Source of the DNA: Ipomoea triloba
Taxonomy: Eukaryota; Streptophyta; Magnoliopsida; Solanales; Convolvulaceae
Direction: 5' to 3'
Length of the DNA stretch: 64,000 nt
Assembly (NCBI RefSeq): GCF_003576645.1
Contig: NC_044919.1
Location: 20,149,068 to 20,213,067 of the forward strand
The notes under the pieces were generated by a model, which was not told the DNA's origin, ran no database searches, and was given only the letters and a program-made list of their open reading frames with translations. Made by a program: the position numbers and the translations under genes. Every line of letters begins with the position of its first letter. The stretch's first letter is position 1. Below, in pieces: positions 56,150 through 64,000 of the stretch.

Positions 56150-57411
56150 TTTTTCATCATCATCATCATCGTCATCGTCATCTTATAAATTTAAATTTTT
56201 ATTTTTGTGTTTACAATACTTTTGATGTAGTTTTATATACTAATTAGTGTTTTTTTAGTTACAGATGCACCTAAGAAATTAGGTTATCACGAATAAAAAA
56301 AAAAAGAAAGTAAAATAATAAGGCATTAAAATGTATGATATAATAATATAGTTTAACTTTCTATATATTTAGTCAAGTGTGTATTTTTTAATTTATAGCA
56401 TACAAAATTAAAACTAAATTATTTATGGTTAATATATAGTCCATAATCATGTACATATTTAAATAAATTTATAAACAAAATTTATATTTATTCCTAATTA
56501 TATTTTTTATATATTATAATTTCAACAAATATAAATAATATTTAAGGAAATTATACTTAGAAAAATCAAAATATGTAAATTTTAAATTTTGTATGAGAAG
56601 ATTTAGACCCTAATATGACATATTTAGGGATTTTCGAATTAAGGGTTCATTTGAAAACCCGAAAAATGAGGCCCAGAAGTCATTTTCTAAATTTTCCTAT
56701 GTTTGGGTATTTAAGAAAAATAAAGTCAAAGGAAAATATTCATTTTGGTCAATGGAAAAAGACTCAATTTGACGAAAAATGTCTTTCTCGATTTTTAGTT
56801 GGAAGAAATTTTTCGAATTCTTTATTTTCCCGTATTTATTTTCTCTCTCATCTCTTTTCGAGTTAAGGCATGTTTTAAAATTAAATTTTCTTAACGAGTA
56901 ACCATTTTAGAAATCAATGTGTATAATTATAACAATGATCACAATTCTATATAAAAAATGTACATATTTTCATAGCGTACAAAATACTATAAATATAACA
57001 TATGCCTACATAAATAGATAAAAAGTGATATTGATAATACTTTTGTTATTATATAGATATAGATAAGTATCCTATCATATTCTTTCTTGTATGCAAAAAC
57101 ATTTCTATTTTAAAATTTTGCATAAACTTTTGTTTGTTATCATAAATAGCAAATAAATCATAGATGTTTGAAAACCCCTTAGTTTTGTTATTACTCTCTA
57201 AACATTTTCCAAATCCTTAAATAATGTAGCATAATTAAAATGATCATCATTTAAATAGTATGTCCATGTTTACTAAGTTCATAGCAGACGTTGGTTCAAC
57301 GTTTGTGGATATAAGATAAGTTTTTAACAAATATGTTGAAATTTTATTTCTTCTAGTTCTATTATTTCTTCTTCATTTTAAATGGATAGATCTAATGAGA
57401 TATCATTCTTA
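56112..57411. other. (ATT)n/(CAT)n microsatellites and AT-rich intergenic DNA
   Basis: (ATT)n at 56112-56149 and (CAT)n/(CGT CAT)n to 56182. The rest is AT-rich without recognisable genes; a frame at 56615-56866 has no family features. Confidence 0.6.
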
Positions 57412-58099
57412 AATATGTGTTTTTGAGAGAGTAACATAGCTACAACTCATATACATCTAGAAGGTGATCAAAGCTGCTCAACAAAGAAGATTATCCAACG
57501 ATAGCTCTTGATCAGATTGGAGATTGTTACACAACCTGTGAAAACTGGAACAACCTTGCTTTGGAGAAGGCAAGAAGAGGCGGAGTAACCTGGGAGTTGT
57601 CTTGTGAAGATCTTGAGTCTTGAGGCGGGCTTGGTGATCAAAGCTCAAGTGCTCGAGAGGTGGAGTAACAAGAAGCGGGGTGAAAAACCTGAGGCTTGAG
57701 GCGGGCTTCGTGATCAAAGCTCAAGCGCTCGATATTGTACTAAACAGGGAAGTTTTAGTGCAATCCTTCTAGGGAGTTTCTAGAAGAAGAGTGGACGTAG
57801 GCGGGTTGGCCGAACCACTTAAAAATCTCTCTCGCATTTACTTTCTGCTTTTATCTCTCGCTAACCTATCTCTCGAACTGCACTGCATATAATCACACCT
57901 CTCGAACTAACTCAAACTCGTGCTAATTAAAAGGGGATAACTTTTCCGCTGCACATAAAACTTTGTCTTCATCTTGTGAGGTGTTGGACCTAAACATCCT
58001 AAGTCCAATACACACGAGAGGTCGAAAAGATTTGCAAAATCTTATACAAGTCTATTCACCCCCCCTCTAGACTTGTACCCCATCCCCTCGGGACCAACA
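57412..58099 (+). mobile_element. 5'-truncated Copia (SIRE-like) LTR
   Basis: Homologous, in inverse orientation, to the 3' part of the solo LTR 54130-55937; similarity begins near 57412. Ends GGGACCAACA at 58099, followed by a primer site. The TGTTAGGAACA start seen in the solo copy is missing. Confidence 0.75.
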
Positions 58100-58101
58100 A
58101 T

Positions 58102-58113
58102 TGGTATCAGAGC
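58102..58113 (+). other. Primer binding site (initiator tRNA-Met)
   Basis: TGGTATCAGAGC two bases after the LTR end; the usual Copia primer site. Confidence 0.9.
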
Positions 58114-58214
58114 CAGGTTCTCTGATCGATATAAACCTTCGCTTATATTTCCTAGCGATCTTTCTTTGAAATTTCCTCAAAAGTTTTTTTCTAAAGCACG
58201 AGATAAATTTTTAA

Positions 58215-59779
58215 TATGGATAGCATGTTGTTGAGACATCTCCTTTTTGATCTTAGCAGGTTCGATAACTGGAAAACACGCATGCTTGCGTACTTATCAG
58301 CCCTCCATGATGAGATGGCCTTTTATAAAGTCTGGACCAGTCAAAATCCTAATGGTCAGCACTGCTGCAGAACAAACTAAAGACACACCAAAGTACGTTC
58401 CAAAACCTAAGGAAGAATGGACGAGCGATGATAAGAAGAGAAACAACCTTGACAACATTGCCAAGGACATTCTCTTCAGAGCAATAGACGAAACCGTCTT
58501 CCCCAGAGTAAGAAAGTGCAACACAGCCAAAGAGGTATGGGACACCTTGATGTTAATTAGTGAAGGTGACGAACAGGAAAAGGAGAACAAGCTCACCGTG
58601 GCAATGAAGAGATTCGAGGACTTCAAGATGAAGCCAGGAGAGAGCATCGACAGCATGGAATCTCGGTTCATGAAGCTCTCAACCGAGATCAGCGACCTCG
58701 AGAAGGAGATCCCACAGAAGGAGTTGAACCTGAAGGTCCTACGAGGCCTTACCAAGGAGTGGGAAATGAAGGTGATCACAATGCGAGATCACAGAGATCT
58801 AAAGAACACCACAACCGACTAACTCTTCTGAGATCTCAAAGCCTTCGAATTCGAGATGTTCCCGAGAGATGAGGACGTAGTGGACCGTCGGAACGTTGCA
58901 CTTGTTGCTGATCAACCATCCTCATCCTCAAGGTCAGACCCTAATCCTATGAATCTTATGTCTGACGAACAATTTGCTCTCTTCATGAGGAAGTTCAAGA
59001 AATTCATGAAGAAGAAGACACCAGAGAGCAACACAAGTTCACCTTCCTCCTCAAGAAGGAAAAATGAGAGATATCCATCCAGAAGGACGGAGGAAGACAA
59101 TCAGGGTCTATGCTACAATTGTAGAAGACTGGGACATTTCAAGGCCGAATGCCCTTACCCTCCAGTAAGCAAATATCAAGGCCAAGAAGGTAAGGATTCC
59201 AAGAGAATGGAGGAGTCTAGGGAGAAGCCAACACAAGGTGGCTTCAAAGGAGCATCAAAGACACATTTGCGCAGGAAGGCGCTTGTTGCTGAGGAACTCG
59301 AGAAGGCAGTCGAGGAATCCAAGACATCGAGCTCAAGCGAAGATAACAGCAGCTCAGAGGATGAGAGGGGGCTCATCTACCTATACACTACAGAAGAGGA
59401 GGATCAATGCTTAATGGCCATAGATAATGAGGTAACCTCCACTTCTACATCTCGCTGCTCTACTTCTACCTCTCGATGTTCTTCTTTTAGAAGCGATGAG
59501 GACCCCTTCGAGACCATAGAATTGCTTGGAAGGGATCTCAATATCGCTAACAGCACTCATGCTAAGATAATGGAAGAAAACAGCAAGCTAATTGCTGAAC
59601 GAGAGATGCTTAAGAATGTCTCAAAAGAGAATTCAGAGCTAACTCTCAAAATAAGCAACTTAGAAGCTGAAATAATCCAGCTTAAGGAAGAGTGCAAAGC
59701 TCGAGAGACTAGAGAGCTTAATCTTAGAGAGGTCATTGCATCATACACTAATTCCTCCAAAGTTATGGAGAAATGGTAA
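58215..59779 (+). pseudogene. Copia SIRE/Maximus-type gag with frameshifts
   Basis: ATG 58215 opens MDSMLLRHLLFDLSRFDNWK and reaches a stop after a frameshift at about 58330. The second frame carries the UBN2 gag region (TSDDKKRNNLDNIAKDILFR, SRFMKLSTEISDLEKEI). After another stop (58820), the third frame has the CCHC knuckle CYNCRRLGHFKAEC, Ser/Glu-rich linkers, CLMAIDNE and a long coiled coil (ENSELTLKISNLEAEIIQLK) ending at TAA 59779. An extended gag with post-knuckle coiled coil is typical of SIRE-lineage elements. Gag would form the particle shell. This copy is decayed. Confidence 0.82.
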
Positions 59780-60449
59780 ATGATCATAGGCCTACCAGTG
59801 ACAGAACCAGTCTCGGGTTTCGTCAAAACTGTCTCTCGAGAGATAAGCAGACCAACGGTTTGGGAACTTCAAATAATGAAGGATCTCAACCCAAACCGAA
59901 TAAGGGTCGTAAATGACCAACCGAAAAGACCAGAGTAGCTATTCATAAACTGTCCCTATACACCAGCAATGGAAAGTATAGGAAAGCTACGAAGAATGGC
60001 CGGGTTAATCATATCGAGAGGTCACCTAGCCACCTCTCGCAAGGCCATTCTAAGTACAAGAGAAGCTACATTCCATATAATGCGCCTCAAGGCAAATATG
60101 GAAGGTTTGAGATCCATAAAGATAGGAACTCACGGATGTGGGAAGACAGACACTACCCATCCGATGAGGATTGGTCACAAGAATATGAACCATGGAAGAA
60201 ACCTCAGTTGCAACGGTACCACGTGACCAAACAGGCCATGAAGGGCATGTTGTGAAAATTCGAGGTCAGGCCTCAACCAAAACTGATCTATGCACCAAAA
60301 AGGCCCAGAGTCTTTGCTAGCATTTCTTATGATTATCAATCGTTTAATGGCTACATTGCACCTAAGCCTGGAGTAATGGGCTCAAGGTATAAATGGATGC
60401 CTAAACTCACTAATCATTTAGGACCCAAAGTTTGGGTACCTAAATCTGC
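59780..60449 (+). pseudogene. Decayed gag C-terminus/gag-pol junction
   Basis: No long frame; pieces across frames include MGSRYKWMPKLTNHLGPKVW followed by VPKSA, a segment that precedes protease in Copia elements. A second copy is at 61590-62259. Confidence 0.6.
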
Positions 60450-61217
60450 TTGATTTCCTTGCAGGACACCAGGGACATATGGTTCATTGACAGTGGATGT
60501 TCGAGACATATGACGGGAAATCTTACATTGCTGGAGAACATCCATCCTATCGAAGGTCCCTTGGTGACATTTGGCGACAATGAGAAGAAAGGACGCACGA
60601 AGGCTGTTGGTGAGATCCATAAGAATGAATTGGTGATCAAGGAGGTATCTTATGTTGAAGGGCTCAAGTTCAACCTCCTGAGCACAAGTCAATTTTGTGA
60701 CAAAGGCTACAAGGTCATCTTCACCAAAAGCAAGTGCCGGATCATTCAAGAGGAATCTCTCGAAGTCGTCTTGGAAGCAGCAAGGAAAGGAAACATGTAC
60801 ATAGTGGATTGGAGATCTGCCAAACCATCCCTATGTATGCTAGCAAGGAGCAAAGAAGACTTATGCTGGGATTGGCACAATAAGCTTAGTCATCTAAACT
60901 TCAAAACCATCAACAAGCTTACTAAGAGGAACTTGGTGGAAGGACTGCCTAAAGTAACGTTTCGAAAAGACAAGATTTGCGAGGCATGTCAACGTTGCAA
61001 ACAGATCAAATCCTCTTTCAAAACCAAAGCCGAGACATCGTCTACTAGACCATTAAGTCTTCTCCATATGGACTTATTTGGCCCAGTAGACCCACCCAAC
61101 ATGAGAGGAAGGAAGTACACTCTTGTGGTAGTAGATGACTACACAAGATTCACCTGGACCGTGTTCTTAACCAAGAAAAGCGAGACAAAAGTTGCCTTAC
61201 CAAATCTTCTAAGGCAA
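60450..61217 (+). pseudogene. Copia protease/integrase N-part, cut by N (duplicate of 62260-63027)
   Basis: Protease motif FIDSGCSRHMTG, the HHCC region (HNKLSHLN to CEACQRCK) and the integrase start LLHMDLFGP are identical to 62260-63027. At the N at 61218 the sequence jumps back to gag, so this is probably the same locus assembled twice. Confidence 0.8.
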
Positions 61218-61218
61218 N

Positions 61219-63027
61219 GCTTAATGGCCATAGATAATGAGGTAACCTCCACTTCTACATCTCGCTGCTCTACTTCTACCTCTCGATGTTCTTCTTTTAG
61301 AAGCGATGAGGACCCCTTCGAGACCATAGAATTGCTTGGAAGGGATCTCAATATCGCTAACAGCACTCATGCTAAGATAATGGAAGAAAACAGCAAGCTA
61401 ATTGCTGAACGAGAGATGCTTAAGAATGTCTCAAAAGAGAATTCAGAGCTAACTCTCAAAATAAGCAACTTAGAAGCTGAAATAATCCAGCTTAAGGAAG
61501 AGTGCAAAGCTCGAGAGACTAGAGAGCTTAATCTTAGAGAGGTCATTGCATCATACACTAATTCCTCCAAAGTTATGGAGAAATGGTAAATGATCATAGG
61601 CCTACCAGTGACAGAACCAGTCTCGGGTTTCGTCAAAACTGTCTCTCGAGAGATAAGCAGACCAACGGTTTGGGAACTTCAAATAATGAAGGATCTCAAC
61701 CCAAACCGAATAAGGGTCGTAAATGACCAACCGAAAAGACCAGAGTAGCTATTCATAAACTGTCCCTATACACCAGCAATGGAAAGTATAGGAAAGCTAC
61801 GAAGAATGGCCGGGTTAATCATATCGAGAGGTCACCTAGCCACCTCTCGCAAGGCCATTCTAAGTACAAGAGAAGCTACATTCCATATAATGCGCCTCAA
61901 GGCAAATATGGAAGGTTTGAGATCCATAAAGATAGGAACTCACGGATGTGGGAAGACAGACACTACCCATCCGATGAGGATTGGTCACAAGAATATGAAC
62001 CATGGAAGAAACCTCAGTTGCAACGGTACCACGTGACCAAACAGGCCATGAAGGGCATGTTGTGAAAATTCGAGGTCAGGCCTCAACCAAAACTGATCTA
62101 TGCACCAAAAAGGCCCAGAGTCTTTGCTAGCATTTCTTATGATTATCAATCGTTTAATGGCTACATTGCACCTAAGCCTGGAGTAATGGGCTCAAGGTAT
62201 AAATGGATGCCTAAACTCACTAATCATTTAGGACCCAAAGTTTGGGTACCTAAATCTGCTTGATTTCCTTGCAGGACACCAGGGACATATGGTTCATTGA
62301 CAGTGGATGTTCGAGACATATGACGGGAAATCTTACATTGCTGGAGAACATCCATCCTATCGAAGGTCCCTTGGTGACATTTGGCGACAATGAGAAGAAA
62401 GGACGCACGAAGGCTGTTGGTGAGATCCATAAGAATGAATTGGTGATCAAGGAGGTATCTTATGTTGAAGGGCTCAAGTTCAACCTCCTGAGCACAAGTC
62501 AATTTTGTGACAAAGGCTACAAGGTCATCTTCACCAAAAGCAAGTGCCGGATCATTCAAGAGGAATCTCTCGAAGTCGTCTTGGAAGCAGCAAGGAAAGG
62601 AAACATGTACATAGTGGATTGGAGATCTGCCAAACCATCCCTATGTATGCTAGCAAGGAGCAAAGAAGACTTATGCTGGGATTGGCACAATAAGCTTAGT
62701 CATCTAAACTTCAAAACCATCAACAAGCTTACTAAGAGGAACTTGGTGGAAGGACTGCCTAAAGTAACGTTTCGAAAAGACAAGATTTGCGAGGCATGTC
62801 AACGTTGCAAACAGATCAAATCCTCTTTCAAAACCAAAGCCGAGACATCGTCTACTAGACCATTAAGTCTTCTCCATATGGACTTATTTGGCCCAGTAGA
62901 CCCACCCAACATGAGAGGAAGGAAGTACACTCTTGTGGTAGTAGATGACTACACAAGATTCACCTGGACCGTGTTCTTAACCAAGAAAAGCGAGACAAAA
63001 GTTGCCTTACCAAATCTTCTAAGGCAA
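61219..63027. repeat. Apparently identical 1809-bp copy of 59409-61217 after a single N
   Basis: Offset 1810 throughout, with identical translations in all frames. The unique continuation occurs only after 63027. Likely unmerged overlap of two contigs. Confidence 0.88.
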
Positions 63028-64000
63028 GTTCAAGTAGAGAAGGATGTCTCGATACTCAAAATTCGGTCAGATCAAGTTGGAGAGTTCGTTAATCAAGTTA
63101 TCGAAAGCTATTGCAACGAGAACGGGATCCATCATCAGTTGTCAGCTGCTCGAACACCTCAACAAAATGGCGTTGCTGAAAGGAGGAACAGAACTCTCAA
63201 GGAAGCTGCAAGGACCATGCTTTCACAAGCCAACATACCACAAGGATTTTGGGCTGAAGCAGTCAACACAGCATGCTACACCCAAAATCGGTCCTTGATC
63301 GTGAAAGGAGCTGGAAAGACTCCGTATGAGCTGTGGAACGGAAAGAAACCGAATGTAAGCTACTTTCACACATTTGGATGCAAATGCTATGTCCACAACA
63401 ATGGAAAGACTCATCTAAGAACCTTTGACGAGAAAGTAGACGATGGAGTAGTTCTGGGATACTCATCGACAAGCAAGGCATTCAGAGTCTTCAACAAGCG
63501 GAGATTGGTGGTTGAAGAGTCCATACATGTCTCTTTTGATGATAAGGCATCAGTAGATCAACCATCAAAGCCAGTAGAAACAGCTGAAAACTCTGGAGAA
63601 ATTCAGCCAGAAACATTCGAGAGATCAAATGTACCTCTCGATGGGAAGCAACCAACAGTTCGAGACGCAGCAGAACTTCAGTTAGAATCAGATGATGAAG
63701 AGATCGCAATGAAGAATGTTCCTGACTCAGTTGATCCAATCCAGATCATAGATGAACCTCCCACATCTCAACCTACAACCGAGGAGTCAACTGAGGAGCC
63801 ACAACCCGATCTAAGATGGTTGAGAAGTCACCCCGCTGGTCAAGTAATCGGAGATATACGTGATAAAGTTTGAACCAGATTAGCATATAGAGAAAGCATG
63901 ATCGCTTGCTTTTTGTCTCAAATAGAGCCTAAGGTGATTGATGAGGCTCTAAATGATCCAGATTGGGTGCAAGCCATGCAAGAGAAACTCCATCAATTCG
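62260..64000 (+). pseudogene. Copia SIRE/Maximus-type pol: protease, integrase, start of RT
   Basis: A long frame to TGA 63871. In order: protease WFIDSGCSRHMTG (about residues 10-22), GAG-pre-integrase HHCC (WHNKLSHLNFKT, CEACQRCK), then the integrase core. The core has D in LHMDLFGP, D in IRSDQVGEF and E in NGVAERRNRTLKE. The GKTPYELWNGKKP segment and the C-terminal FGCKCYVHNNGK follow, then an acidic linker. TGA at 63871 (GDIRDKV*TRLAYRE) probably replaces CGA. Beyond it the RT N-terminal region (EALNDPDWVQAMQEKLHQF) continues off the window. The integrase acidic triad is complete. One stop and the frameshifted gag make this copy non-autonomous. Confidence 0.88.

Noticed and set aside
58297..58779. 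Minus-strand 160-codon frame
   Set aside because: Lies opposite the gag UBN2 region, which has clear family motifs; shadow frame.
60450..61589. A protease-integrase-gag fusion protein
   Set aside because: The frame crosses the N at 61218 and joins duplicated sequence; assembly artefact.

Overview
The window is nuclear DNA from a flowering plant. It has spliced genes, an inactive-type beta-amylase of the BAM9 class, and dense nested LTR retrotransposons, Mutator-like, hAT, CACTA and Helitron elements. It also carries an endogenous plant pararetrovirus fragment. That virus type and the general composition fit an asterid eudicot (Solanales is possible), but this is a weak inference. Only one clearly host gene is present; almost everything else is mobile DNA.

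Layout. 1-4583: endogenous caulimovirid, with RT/RNase H, a viroplasmin/transactivator ORF, a promoter, a leader hairpin and the next ORF. 4584-5430: (TA)n and CACTA-type ends surrounding a captured exon of the RNA polymerase III second-largest subunit. 5431-6756: LTR/UTR-like filler. 6757-23394: a composite Ty3/Gypsy chromovirus cluster. Its reverse transcriptase (6757-7881) and integrase/chromodomain (17206-18719) are separated by 9.3 kb of rearranged LTRs in both orientations, and a 3.9-kb LTR followed by a primer binding site comes next. These long LTRs carry a small conserved ORF. 23395-24889: antisense LTR element with a gap. 24890-32300: decayed hAT transposon with a foldback MITE and a 3.5-kb solo LTR inside it (5-bp TSD). 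33287-33879: another foldback MITE (10-bp TSD). 35321-38700: BAM9-like gene on the minus strand. 39734-40253: foldback MITE (9-bp TSD). 41240-43132: Helitron. 43222-44113: Mutator-like foldback with an unusual core. 45315-56111: a putative 10.8-kb minus-strand Helitron inserted in an (ATT)n tract. It carries a 185-bp minisatellite, a 5.4-kb two-gene MULE (10-bp TSD) and a Copia solo LTR (5-bp TSD). 57412-64000: 5' part of a Copia element of SIRE/Maximus type.

The most interesting systems are three. First, the MULE at 48516-53916 has a mudrA-type transposase gene converging on an intact small gene for a GRF zinc-finger/coiled-coil/membrane protein, each starting just inside a long TIR. Second, an ORF is conserved inside the chromovirus LTRs. 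Third, a host Pol III exon lies between CACTA ends.

Assembly cautions. Single-N junctions at 9972 and 61218 are each flanked by long copies (1.6 and 1.8 kb) that look identical. The N at 41861 is flanked by near-identical copies, and the 270-N gap by repeated edges. These are probably assembly artefacts, so gene counts around them should not be taken literally.
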